Shown here in pieces: positions 24,950 to 32,236 of a DNA stretch of 48,189 nucleotides (the first letter of the stretch is position 1; every line of letters begins with the position of its first letter). Source of the DNA: Actinomycetes bacterium (GTDB lineage: Bacteria; Actinomycetota; Actinomycetes; Actinomycetales; Actinomycetaceae); NCBI GenBank assembly GCA_023389315.1, contig JAEWEQ010000025.1:1-48189 (forward strand), given 5' to 3'. The translations under genes were made by a program, and so were the position numbers. The notes beneath the pieces were generated by a model. It worked only from the letters and a program-made list of their open reading frames with translations. It was not told the origin of the DNA and searched no databases.

Positions 24950-26248
24950 CTAACGCCGGTAGAAACGGCCCAAGGTTTCGGCTTTAAACTCCAGGTAATC
25001 TCCGCTGATGATGGCCGAGCGAATGTCTCGCACCAGGTGGACTGTGAACCATTCGTTATGAATGGTACCCAAAGTGGAAGCCAGTATCTCCTTAGCTTTG
25101 TACAGGTGATGAAGATAGGCACGTGAGTAGTGCGTACAGGTGTAACACCCACACCCTTCCACCAGGGGAGAGAAGTCACGTTTGAAACGTGCGTTGGTGA
25201 GGTTCACCCGACCGTCGGGGGTGTAGATCGCGGCGTTACGCGCCACCCGGGAAGGATTGACACAGTCAAATGTGTCCGCCCCGGCTTCCACCGCGCGGAA
25301 GAAATCATCCGGTTCCGAAATGCCCAGCAGGTGGCGGGGCTTATGCTGCGGCAGGTGCGCGGTCATCCACGAAACGATGGTGCCGAGGTTTTCTTTCTCT
25401 AGCGCCCCGCCCAGACCGAAGCCATCAAAACCAACCCCGTCGCTGTCCATTACCGCCAGGGTTTGCGCGGCCTGCCGTCGCAGGTTCGGGTAGTTCGCAC
25501 CCTGCAATACTCCGAATAGTTGCTGGTAGGGCCGGTCAGGGTTTTCACGGGTGAGTTGGCGGTGCGCATCCAAGCTGCGCTGCGCCCACCGATGAGTACG
25601 TGCTAGGGACTCCACCTGATAGTCATAAGGGTGCAGCAAAGAAGTGAGCTCATCGAAAGCGAAAATAATATCCGCCCCCAACTGGTGTTGGATCCCGATG
25701 GAAACCTCCGGGTTGAAACGGTGTCTGGTGCCGTCAATGTGGGAGCGGAACACCACCCCGTCCTCATCCACTGCAGCCCGGTTACGGCGCACCGCTTCGC
25801 GGGCCTGCTGTTCTTCCGTGGGAACCTGGCCGGCGAACTGTTGGGAAAGTACTTTCTTATAGTTCGACCCCAGTGACAGGACTTGGAAACCACCCGAATC
25901 GGTGTATGTCGGGCCGGGCCAGTTCATGAACTTACCCAGGCCCCCGGCGGCTTCCACAATGTCAGACCCGGGTAGCAGATAAAGGTGGTAAGCGTTTGCC
26001 AATAATGCTTGCGCTCCCAACTGCGCCATCATTTCCGGCACCACGCCCTTGACATTGGCCAAGGTCCCCACCGGGATGAACGCGGGAGTTTCGATCACCC
26101 CGTGCGGCGTGAAAATGGTGCCCGCCCGCCCCAGGGGGATGCGGTCGCCGGAAGCGGGGGATCCGTCCTCGTTAATGGCGGCAGGAAAGGTCACATCCTC
26201 CAACTGCGCGGCCACTTCGAAACCGCGATCACGCCTGGTCTCAGGCAC
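24950..26248 (-). CDS. tgt: tRNA-guanine transglycosylase
   Basis: 432 residues. It swaps guanine-34 of GUN tRNAs for a 7-deazaguanine base. The active-site Asp in DSGGFQVLSLGS, the second Asp in GFDGFGLGG and the zinc site CGCYTC with a downstream His (HHL) are present. The substrate-recognition loop reads GGALEKE where the E. coli-type preQ1 enzyme has GGLAVGE. The start (GTG) overlaps the yhhQ stop by eight bases. The N-terminus is about 30 residues longer than in E. coli. Confidence 0.95.
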   Translation of the reverse strand: MPETRRDRGFEVAAQLEDVTFPAAINEDGSPASGDRIPLGRAGTIFTPHGVIETPAFIPVGTLANVKGVVPEMMAQLGAQALLANAYHLYLLPGSDIVEAAGGLGKFMNWPGPTYTDSGGFQVLSLGSNYKKVLSQQFAGQVPTEEQQAREAVRRNRAAVDEDGVVFRSHIDGTRHRFNPEVSIGIQHQLGADIIFAFDELTSLLHPYDYQVESLARTHRWAQRSLDAHRQLTRENPDRPYQQLFGVLQGANYPNLRRQAAQTLAVMDSDGVGFDGFGLGGALEKENLGTIVSWMTAHLPQHKPRHLLGISEPDDFFRAVEAGADTFDCVNPSRVARNAAIYTPDGRVNLTNARFKRDFSPLVEGCGCYTCTHYSRAYLHHLYKAKEILASTLGTIHNEWFTVHLVRDIRSAIISGDYLEFKAETLGRFYRR

Positions 26249-26930
26249 GCGAATTCACCTCCCGAAAGCGGTGACCCGCTTCGATCCGTTTAACCACTGC
26301 AATAGTGGGGTAGGTAAGGGGCAGGGCAATGATCTCCACCGCAACTTTGTAGAAGTAACCCACCACCACGTAGTTCAAGAACTCCGCCCCGGTGATCACC
26401 CCGTAGAACGCAATAGTGCAGAAAATAATGGTGTCAGCCAGTTCGCCCACCAAAGTGGAGCCGATCAGGCGGGCCCATAAATGGTCTTCACCCCACCGCT
26501 GCTTGATACGTACCAACACCCAAGCGTTGAGTAACTGGCCCGCCAAATACCCCAGCACTGACGCCAGCACGATCCGGGGCACGAAACCTAAGACCGCCAC
26601 GAAAGCAGCTTGCTGGTCATAGCCATCAGCGGGAGGAAGTGCACCTACCACCAGGAATATCACCGACGCCAGTATTGACAGTACGAATCCCAGCAAAATG
26701 GTGCGTTTAGCCTTCCTGAATCCGTAAACCTCAGAAAGCACGTCCCCCAGGATATAGGTGAAGGGGAACAAGATGGCTCCGCCGTCGAAAATCAACGTGG
26801 TGATGCCAACATTAAGGCCAATGAGCTTGGTGGCGGCAATATTTGAGATCAGCAAGAACGCCACGAAAGCGACCGAGATCAGGTCGTAAATCTGGGGCGT
26901 TTGGGAACCTTTATCGAAGCTGGTATGCAC
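26241..26930 (-). CDS. yhhQ: Queuosine precursor transporter, YhhQ/QPTR family
   Basis: 229 residues with about six membrane helices. VUT/QPTR family features: SNIAATKLI near the start, GGAILFPFTYILGDVLSEVYGFRKA, and GSTLVGELADTIIFCTIAF. E. coli YhhQ imports preQ0 and preQ1. Immediate coupling to tgt means the pair salvages a queuosine base from outside; no queC/D/E/F genes are in the window. The GTG at 26930 has a -10-like TAAGTT six bases upstream, so the mRNA may be leaderless. Confidence 0.92.
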   Translation of the reverse strand: MHTSFDKGSQTPQIYDLISVAFVAFLLISNIAATKLIGLNVGITTLIFDGGAILFPFTYILGDVLSEVYGFRKAKRTILLGFVLSILASVIFLVVGALPPADGYDQQAAFVAVLGFVPRIVLASVLGYLAGQLLNAWVLVRIKQRWGEDHLWARLIGSTLVGELADTIIFCTIAFYGVITGAEFLNYVVVGYFYKVAVEIIALPLTYPTIAVVKRIEAGHRFREVNSRA

Positions 26931-26936
26931 GAGTTT

Positions 26937-26942
26937 AACTTA
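26937..26942 (-). promoter_or_regulatory. Candidate -10 for a leaderless yhhQ-tgt mRNA
   Basis: On the minus strand TAAGTT lies six bases before the yhhQ GTG. That distance places the transcript start on or next to the start codon. No ribosome site is visible. It is a match by eye. Confidence 0.4.
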
Positions 26943-26978
26943 CCAAATCCGCGTCGATTGAGACGATTCGGAAAGCCG

Positions 26979-27002
26979 CGAGGACGGGTGGGAACGTCCT
27001 CG
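26979..27002. repeat. Inverted pair of the CGAGGACG octamer
   Basis: CGAGGACG (26979-26986) and CGTCCTCG (26995-27002) face each other across eight bases (GGTGGGAA) in the 96-base gap between the divergent yhhQ and ABC-F genes. It forms a perfect 8-bp hairpin, or a two-fold protein site. Both arms are copies of the octamer that recurs across the window. Confidence 0.75.
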
Positions 27003-27013
27003 TCCAATGTGGC

Positions 27014-27019
27014 TAAACT
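27014..27019 (+). promoter_or_regulatory. Candidate -10 for a leaderless ABC-F mRNA
   Basis: TAAACT ends seven bases before the GTG at 27027, the spacing expected when transcription starts at the start codon. This supports choosing that GTG over upstream in-frame starts. Confidence 0.4.
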
Positions 27020-27026
27020 AAAGGGC

Positions 27027-28634
27027 GTGATTAACGTCAGTGACCTTGGCATCCGCATCGGCGCCCGCACCCTCTTTAGCGGCGCCAACTTCCGTATCGA
27101 CAAAGGCATGCGGATCGGTATGGTAGGACGAAATGGTGCGGGAAAAACCACCATGATGCGCTTCCTCGCCGGGGAAACTGACCATGGGCAAGCCGAACTG
27201 GAAGGCAACATCACCCGCCGCGGTACCGTCGGCTACCTCAGTCAAGACACCCGCGTGGGGGATGAGAAGAGTGCGCACGAACGCATTGTGTCGGTGCGCG
27301 GTATTGATAAAACCATTGCTCGTATCCGTAAGGCCGAAAAAGAGATGGCCACCACCACCGGGGCGCGGCAAACCAAAGCCATGGAGCGCTACGTGCGCCT
27401 GGATCACGAGTTCACCCAGCAGGGCGGGTGGGCTGCTAACGCCCAAGCCAGCCAGATTGCGGCCGCCCTCGGACTTGACTCGGAGATCCTCAAGCAACCC
27501 CTGTCAACCCTCTCCGGTGGGCAGCGCCGGCGGGTAGAATTGGCACGCACCCTGTTTTCTGACGCTGACGTGCTGCTGCTGGACGAGCCTACCAACCACT
27601 TAGACCATGACTCACTTATCTGGCTGCGGGACTTCCTGCGGTCCTATTCGGGCGGTTTCATGGTGATCTCCCACGATGTGGCACTGCTGCGCGACACCGT
27701 GAACTACGTTTACCACCTGGATGCGGACCGGGGGCAGATCGACACCTACCACCTGGGGTGGGATGCTTACCTCAAACAGCGCGGTGACGATGAAGCCCGG
27801 GTGCGGCGCGAGCGGGCGAATGCGCTGAAGAAAGCGCAAACCCTGCGGGCCCAGGGGGAGAAGATGCGCGCCAAGGCCACCAAGGCAGTGGCAGCCCAGC
27901 AGATGCTACGCCGGGCCGACGAACTGGAGTCCTCTGTCGCCGGACCCACGGTGGTGGAAAAAGTGGCGCGGCTGCGGTTCCCAGAACCGGCGGCCTGCGG
28001 GAAGGTCCCGCTCGCGGGGGAGGAACTGTCAAAGTTCTACGGTTCCCTGGAGGTCTTCTCCGGGGTGGATCTGGCGATCGATCGCGGGGCGAAAGTGGTG
28101 ATCTTAGGGCTGAACGGTGCCGGTAAAACCACTTTGCTGAAGATCCTATCTGGGCAATTGACGCCCGACACGGGGCAGGTGCTACCTGGCCACGGGTTGA
28201 AACTGGGTTACTACGCCCAGGAACACGAGACCTTGGATCCGAGCAAAACCGTCCTCGAAAACATGGTGCACGCCGCGCCCGCGTTAGATGACACACACGT
28301 GCGTAACGTGCTGGGGCAGTTCCTGTTCGGCGGTGACGACGTTTTCAAACCCGCCAGCGTGCTCTCGGGTGGGGAGCGCACCCGGCTGGCGCTGGCCACT
28401 TTGGTGGTGTCGGCAGCGAACGTGTTGCTGTTGGATGAGCCAACCAACAACTTAGACCCGGCCTCGCGTGAGGAAATCCTCAACGCACTGCGCCGCTATG
28501 AAGGCGCGGTGGTGCTGGTGACGCACGATCCGGGGGCGGTCGAAGCACTGGGCCCGGACCGGGTGCTGCTGCTGCCCGACGGGGATGAAGACCTGTGGGA
28601 TGAAAGCTACCTGGAACTGGTGACCCTCACTTAG
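27027..28634 (+). CDS. ABC-F family ATPase
   Basis: 535 residues from the GTG at 27027. An upstream start would add 42 residues with no family likeness and run back into the yhhQ promoter. Two ABC domains are joined by a charged helical linker: Walker A GRNGAGKT (34-41) and GLNGAGKT (near 360), signatures LSGGQRRRVELA and LSGGERTRLALA, and Walker B LLLDEPTNHLD and LLLDEPTNNLD. There are no membrane helices. ABC-F proteins act on ribosomes (EttA/Uup type) or protect them from antibiotics; which subfamily this is cannot be told, but the short linker favours a housekeeping translation factor. Confidence 0.9.
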   Translation: MINVSDLGIRIGARTLFSGANFRIDKGMRIGMVGRNGAGKTTMMRFLAGETDHGQAELEGNITRRGTVGYLSQDTRVGDEKSAHERIVSVRGIDKTIARIRKAEKEMATTTGARQTKAMERYVRLDHEFTQQGGWAANAQASQIAAALGLDSEILKQPLSTLSGGQRRRVELARTLFSDADVLLLDEPTNHLDHDSLIWLRDFLRSYSGGFMVISHDVALLRDTVNYVYHLDADRGQIDTYHLGWDAYLKQRGDDEARVRRERANALKKAQTLRAQGEKMRAKATKAVAAQQMLRRADELESSVAGPTVVEKVARLRFPEPAACGKVPLAGEELSKFYGSLEVFSGVDLAIDRGAKVVILGLNGAGKTTLLKILSGQLTPDTGQVLPGHGLKLGYYAQEHETLDPSKTVLENMVHAAPALDDTHVRNVLGQFLFGGDDVFKPASVLSGGERTRLALATLVVSAANVLLLDEPTNNLDPASREEILNALRRYEGAVVLVTHDPGAVEALGPDRVLLLPDGDEDLWDESYLELVTLT

Positions 28635-28655
28635 CGCCGCGCGCTTCGCGGGCTT

Positions 28656-28707
28656 GTCGCGCGGGGGACGGTGGCTGGTCGCGCGGGGGACGGTGGCTTG
28701 TCGCGCG
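28656..28707. repeat. 22-bp tandem repeat after the ABC-F gene
   Basis: Two identical 21-base copies (GTCGCGCGGGGGACGGTGGCT plus one variable base, starting at 28656 and 28678) and the first eight bases of a third (28700). They occupy the gap between the ABC-F stop and the convergent small gene. No hairpin with a T tract is seen there. Confidence 0.8.
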
Positions 28708-28741
28708 AGGCCCGGGAATCCCGGCGGACAGGGGCGGGGAG

Positions 28742-29068
28742 TTAGTTGCCGGATTGATCTGCGCCGCCAGGTTGGGCAATCCGGCGCGCCTGCCTCTCGG
28801 CTTGCGTCAACGAGGACGGATCCACTGCCTTGGGAGAAGGCCCGCGGTTGGCCGGAATGTCACTGATCGGCACCACCCGGTGGGGGAAGCCACGCAGCGC
28901 CACGAACTCTTCCAAGAAATCTCGGTGCCCGACACACGCGAGCCAAGTTTTTTCTCGCCCATAATGCAGCTTCGGGTTAGACCACACCACGGCCCAGCGC
29001 GCCACTTCCGTACATTGGCGGGCGGAACAAACGTGGAGGTCATCGGTGTTGTAGGTTTCCTCGCTCAC
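28742..29068 (-). CDS. Small conserved actinobacterial protein with Cys/His site
   Basis: 108 residues. The pattern CSARQC near the start, then W-x7-HYGREKTWLACVGHRDFLEEF, gives Cys-x5-Cys and Cys-x2-His, a plausible zinc site. I recall similar actinobacterial proteins (C-S-x-R-G-C start, NPKLH and KTWLAC blocks) without a known function. The C-terminal 40 residues are polar. The GTG start lies six bases after TAGGAT on the minus strand, suggesting a leaderless mRNA. Confidence 0.78.
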   Translation of the reverse strand: MSEETYNTDDLHVCSARQCTEVARWAVVWSNPKLHYGREKTWLACVGHRDFLEEFVALRGFPHRVVPISDIPANRGPSPKAVDPSSLTQAERQARRIAQPGGADQSGN

Positions 29069-29074
29069 CCTTTG

Positions 29075-29080
29075 ATCCTA
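29075..29080 (-). promoter_or_regulatory. Candidate -10 for a leaderless small-protein mRNA
   Basis: TAGGAT on the minus strand, six bases (CAAAGG) before the GTG at 29068. It overlaps the first copy of the 38-bp tandem repeat. Confidence 0.4.
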
Positions 29081-29188
29081 TGGCACGGCGTCGCCTCGGG
29101 GGAGTAGCAGCGCTCCTATGGCACGCCGTCGCGTCGGGAAGTGCCAGCGTTCCTACCTCACGGCGCTGGTTAGCGGGAGTACCAGCGG
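29077..29188. repeat. Three 37-38-bp tandem repeats upstream of sixA
   Basis: Copies start at 29077, 29115 and 29152. The first two share CCTATGGCACG, CCGTCGC/GCGTCGC and CAGCG blocks at a 38-base period; the third is diverged (CCTACCTCACGGCG, then AGTACCAGCGG). They fill most of the gap between the divergent small gene and sixA, so copy number would alter promoter spacing. Confidence 0.7.
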
Positions 29189-29236
29189 TGGGCGCAGCTC
29201 ATGCCCGCTGAGTGCAAACCCACTAGGGTGGAGAAT

Positions 29237-29719
29237 ATGAAACGCATGATTGCTTTTGTCCGCCACGCCCAAGCCGGCTCCGGTTTTCGCGACCATGAAC
29301 GTCACCTCACCGGTGCTGGCCGCGACCAGGCGGTGCGCGTAGGCCAAGCTCTGTCACGCTACTTCGACGCCGATACTCAGATCGTGGCCTCGAGTGCGCG
29401 CCGCACCCAGGAAACCGCGCTGGCGATCGCCAACGTGCTCGGCACTGACCACCGCAGCGAAGAAAAGCTTTATTCCGGGGACGAGGACGACGTCCTCGCT
29501 TGTACTCTCACCAACGCCGACGTGATCGTGGTGGGTCACGCGCCGGTAATCGCTTACGCGGCGCTGGACGTCGCTAGCCGCATCAGCCCCGAGACCACCG
29601 AACAGGTGGGGGAGCGAGGCTGCCCCACCGGGACCGCTTTCATCTTCCGCGCGGAAGGAGAATTAGGGGCCGAACGGTACGAGTGGGTCGACACTGTCAT
29701 CACTCCCGCGCGCGGCTGA
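29237..29719 (+). CDS. sixA: SixA-type phosphohistidine phosphatase
   Basis: 160 residues from the ATG at 29237. An earlier in-frame ATG at 29201 adds 12 residues that family members lack. RHAQAG near residue 9 supplies the phosphate-binding Arg-His, and GHAP near the middle the second His of the histidine-phosphatase fold. SixA removes phosphate from His phosphotransfer proteins in E. coli; the actinobacterial substrate is not known. TAGGGT seven bases before the ATG may be a -10 for a leaderless mRNA, although GGAG in the same place could be a ribosome site. The coding region holds a perfect palindrome at 29482-29498. Confidence 0.87.
   Translation: MKRMIAFVRHAQAGSGFRDHERHLTGAGRDQAVRVGQALSRYFDADTQIVASSARRTQETALAIANVLGTDHRSEEKLYSGDEDDVLACTLTNADVIVVGHAPVIAYAALDVASRISPETTEQVGERGCPTGTAFIFRAEGELGAERYEWVDTVITPARG
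29482..29498. repeat. Octamer palindrome inside sixA
   Basis: CGAGGACG-A-CGTCCTCG: two inverted copies of the window-wide octamer around one base, within the codons for Asp-Glu-Asp-Asp-Val-Leu-Ala. Confidence 0.85.
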
Positions 29720-29735
29720 CGGGCCAAAACGGCGC

Positions 29736-29866
29736 GCCTGACGATGCCAAACAGCGTGGCTGACGACCCCAAAACGGCGCCTGACGACGCCAAACAGCGT
29801 GGCTGACGACCCCAAAACGGTGGGCCTGACGATGCCCAACGGCGCGGCTAAGGACCTCAAAACGGG
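29736..29866. repeat. Three 43-45-bp tandem repeats after sixA
   Basis: Copies begin at 29736, 29779 and 29824 with GCCTGACGA, followed by CAAACAGCGTGGCTGACGAC and CCCAAAACGG in the first two; the third is diverged. They lie in the 280-base gap between sixA and the Asp23 locus. The rest of that gap (29867-29999) holds a weak promoter candidate and a small CTCCC/GGGAG hairpin at 29942-29954. Confidence 0.8.
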
Positions 29867-29920
29867 GCGCGCATGGGCAAGGTGAAAACCCTAGCCCGCG
29901 ACAGGTGTGAGGTATGCCAC

Positions 29921-29926
29921 TAGGAT
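29921..29926 (+). promoter_or_regulatory. Weak -10 candidate before the Asp23 locus
   Basis: TAGGAT lies 73 bases before the first asp23 ATG without a recognisable -35. The promoter could belong to another sigma factor, such as the ECF sigma encoded at the end of the locus; I could not derive a motif for it. Confidence 0.3.
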
Positions 29927-29999
29927 TGAACCGTGAGGATTCTCCCGCTGGGAGCGTCTAACAAACGACAGTCATTAATCCTGACAGAAAGGCACAACC

Positions 30000-30476
30000 A
30001 TGGCTGACAAGACCGTAACCGACCAGAACCTGCCCGTTCCCGCGAAGCCCGAAACCAACGTCGGCATCGACCAGGGCCGCGGCGTAACCACCATCCAGGA
30101 CTCGGTCGTCGCCAAAATCGCCGGCCTCGCCATTGAAGGCATCCCCGGGGTTTACTCCCTCGGCGGAACTGTTTCCCGCGCCCTCGGCTCCATGCGTGAA
30201 GCAGTAGGCGCCTCCAAGGACATCACCCAGGGCGTGAGCGTAGAAGTTGGCGAGGTAGAAGCTGCCGTTGACATCAAACTAATCGTCGAATACCCCTACC
30301 CGGTGCACGAAGTGGCCGACCAGGTGCGCGACTCTGTATTCGAAGCCGTTGAAGGCCTCGTTGGACTGGACGTGAAGGAAGTCAACATCGACGTCACCGA
30401 TGTCCACTTCGTCTCCGAAAAGGAACTCGAAGCCAAAGCCAATAAGGCTCAGGAAGCTGAAGGGCGCGTCAAATGA
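30000..30476 (+). CDS. Asp23/Gls24-family envelope stress protein
   Basis: 158 residues with one Asp23 domain (about 28-140): GVTTIQDSVVAKIAGLAIEG, IPGVYSLGG, VEVGEVEAAVDIKLIVEYPYPVHEVA and VNIDVTDVHF. In Staphylococcus Asp23 is held at the membrane by AmaP and its loss induces cell-wall stress genes. The ATG follows AGAAAGG. The stop overlaps the next gene by four bases. This is the longest and most canonical of the Asp23-like proteins in the locus. Confidence 0.92.
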   Translation: MADKTVTDQNLPVPAKPETNVGIDQGRGVTTIQDSVVAKIAGLAIEGIPGVYSLGGTVSRALGSMREAVGASKDITQGVSVEVGEVEAAVDIKLIVEYPYPVHEVADQVRDSVFEAVEGLVGLDVKEVNIDVTDVHFVSEKELEAKANKAQEAEGRVK

Positions 30477-30670
30477 GCCGCACCACCCAGGGTATTCTAA
30501 TCGCCGCGATCCTCGCGTTCTTCGCCCTAGAACACGGATTTAGTGGATTCGTAGGTGGCGCCTTCTTCATGCTCATCGGAGCTATCCTCGGGCGTGCAGC
30601 AGAAGGCAAGCTCGATCTGCGTGGAGTCGGGCGCACCATCATGGGGCAAAACTCGACCACTTCGGACTGA
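30473..30670 (+). CDS. Small membrane protein, DUF2273-like
   Basis: 65 residues with two close hydrophobic stretches (ILIAAILAFFALEHG and GFVGGAFFMLIGAILG) and a polar tail. DUF2273 proteins are regular members of asp23 operons. Likely a small inner-membrane partner of the Asp23 complex. Overlaps the asp23 stop (ATGA). Confidence 0.82.
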   Translation: MSRTTQGILIAAILAFFALEHGFSGFVGGAFFMLIGAILGRAAEGKLDLRGVGRTIMGQNSTTSD

Positions 30671-30672
30671 TA

Positions 30673-31023
30673 GTGGCAACCACCCAATTCCGTGGGCACA
30701 CCCGCATCCGCGGGCAAGCGTTGGAACAACTCGCACAGGCAATCACCTGCGAAGCCATGCAAATCGACTTCGACAAGGTGACCACCGCCCTCCACGATCG
30801 CGAAACCAAACTTGAAATCGAAGCCCACACCCCAGTGAACGCAACCGTCATAGAGCGCTGCCGCAACAGCGCCGGAACCAGCGTTTACGCCGAAACCAAG
30901 CAAGTGCGTCGCCGCATCGCTGAACGCTTCACCGCGCTCAGCGGCATGCAGGTGGCGGGCGTGACCCTAATCCTCACCGGGATTAGTCGCGCCGCGGAGG
31001 AAAAGAACCGGAGAGTGAGGTAA
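30673..31023 (+). CDS. Second, short Asp23-like protein
   Basis: 116 residues, GTG start two bases after the previous stop. It keeps the Asp23 pattern (RGQALEQLAQAITCEAMQID, the LEIEAHTPVNATVIE strand and GVTLILTGI at the end) but lacks the N-terminal tail of the first protein. Probably another subunit of a hetero-assembly. Confidence 0.75.
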   Translation: MATTQFRGHTRIRGQALEQLAQAITCEAMQIDFDKVTTALHDRETKLEIEAHTPVNATVIERCRNSAGTSVYAETKQVRRRIAERFTALSGMQVAGVTLILTGISRAAEEKNRRVR

Positions 31024-31024
31024 C

Positions 31025-31606
31025 GTGAGCGCCCCCGATTTCAAGCGCATCAACGCTGGCATCATCCGCCGCGAAACCCACTCCCCGCGCGCCGCCATTA
31101 CCGCAGTAGTAGCACTACTGCTCAGCTTGGGTATCGGCTACCTGTGTGCCGAAACCATTGCGTCGCTGGCCGGAAAGAAAATCTTGGTGCCCGCCCCCAC
31201 CCTCTGGCACTACGCCCTGGTGGGAACTACGGATCGTCGCATCCTTGGCGCGGTAGCAGCCGGCACCCTAGTCGTGGGGGTCTTCCTGCTGTGGAAAGCC
31301 CTCACTCCGGGGCGGCTCAACCGCCACAGTATCGCTGACGATCGCAGCGCCATCATCATCGACGATTCCGTTATCGCCGCCGGCACCTCCGCCGCGGTGC
31401 GCCGCCACTGCGGACTGGACAACACCCAAGTGTCCACCGCCGTGAGCGCGCGCAACTTGGATGTCGATGTCACCCCCACTTCCGGCGCCCAGCTGGACGA
31501 GGGCGAACTGGCCCAAACCGTGAGCCAGATCGTCGACGGGTACCAACTGGACCCCGCCCCCCGTCCTCGTGCCCGCGTCGCAAACGAAGGGAAGGTGGCA
31601 CCGTGA
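31025..31606 (+). CDS. Membrane protein of the Asp23 locus (DUF6286-like)
   Basis: 193 residues. Two membrane helices (about 24-43 and 71-89), then a C-terminal soluble domain (about 105-180) containing DSVIAAGTSAAVRRHCGLDN and LDVDVTPTSG that resembles an Asp23 fold. Two-helix anchors with a cytoplasmic Asp23-like domain are typical of this locus in actinobacteria. GTG start one base after the previous stop; its own stop overlaps the next gene. Confidence 0.75.
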   Translation: MSAPDFKRINAGIIRRETHSPRAAITAVVALLLSLGIGYLCAETIASLAGKKILVPAPTLWHYALVGTTDRRILGAVAAGTLVVGVFLLWKALTPGRLNRHSIADDRSAIIIDDSVIAAGTSAAVRRHCGLDNTQVSTAVSARNLDVDVTPTSGAQLDEGELAQTVSQIVDGYQLDPAPRPRARVANEGKVAP

Positions 31607-32208
31607 AACACTACCCGCGTAAACTAAACCGCCTTTTCCTCTTCCTTGTCGGATTAGTCCTGCTGGCAGTTGGTGTGCTAACCGCTGCGTCCGCCATCGC
31701 CCCCCAAGTGCAACAAGCATGGGCGAAATACGGAGCTGAATTTGAGCAGCGTTGGGCCGCCCTGTCCCGTTCCGCCGTAGTCATTAAAACCGACGTCTCC
31801 TGGCTGACCATCGCCCTCGTGGCGGTGGGAATCGTGGCCGTAATCATGACGCTGGCAATACTGTTCTCTCAAGGCGGAGGACGGACCCGCAACCTGGACG
31901 ATCCACACGCCGATGAGTTTGGCGCTACCGTGACAGAGCTGGGTTTCATCAACGACCTACTGTCCTGTCACGCCAAAGACTCCCAGTGGGTGCACTCCGT
32001 GAGCGCACGCTCATACGAACACAAGAACCAGCCGCAACTGTCCATCGCGGTATCCACCTTCAAGGGGGCACCACCGCGTGAAGTAAGCGACCTGGTGCGT
32101 AAGATGGTTAAAGATCTCGACGGTGTATTGGGCCGGCAGATTCCGGTACACGTACACATCGGCAGTAACTGGCAAACCGCTATTGCTTCGCGTAAACGCG
32201 TGAAGTAG
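31603..32208 (+). CDS. AmaP-like membrane anchor of the Asp23 complex
   Basis: 201 residues. Helix 1 at about 8-30 (LFLFLVGLVLLAVGVLTAAS), helix 2 at about 65-87 (WLTIALVAVGIVAVIMTLAILF), then a soluble C-terminal domain with strand patterns like Asp23. This is the build of AmaP, which anchors Asp23 in Staphylococcus. GTG start overlaps the previous stop by four bases. Confidence 0.78.
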   Translation: MKHYPRKLNRLFLFLVGLVLLAVGVLTAASAIAPQVQQAWAKYGAEFEQRWAALSRSAVVIKTDVSWLTIALVAVGIVAVIMTLAILFSQGGGRTRNLDDPHADEFGATVTELGFINDLLSCHAKDSQWVHSVSARSYEHKNQPQLSIAVSTFKGAPPREVSDLVRKMVKDLDGVLGRQIPVHVHIGSNWQTAIASRKRVK

Positions 32209-32236
32209 TGGCAGGATCTATAAAGAGAGGTAAATC

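Noticed and set aside
26931..27026. preQ1 riboswitch upstream of yhhQ-tgt
   Set aside because: The gap has no aptamer-like fold and the likely -10 lies six bases before the start codon, leaving no room for a leader.
26901..27026. Upstream start for the ABC-F protein giving 42 more residues
   Set aside because: The extension has no family likeness, overlaps the yhhQ start and its promoter, and the GTG at 27027 fits the usual ABC-F beginning.
29736..29866. Repeats after sixA as a possible CRISPR
   Set aside because: Copies are head-to-tail without spacers, and no cas genes are near.
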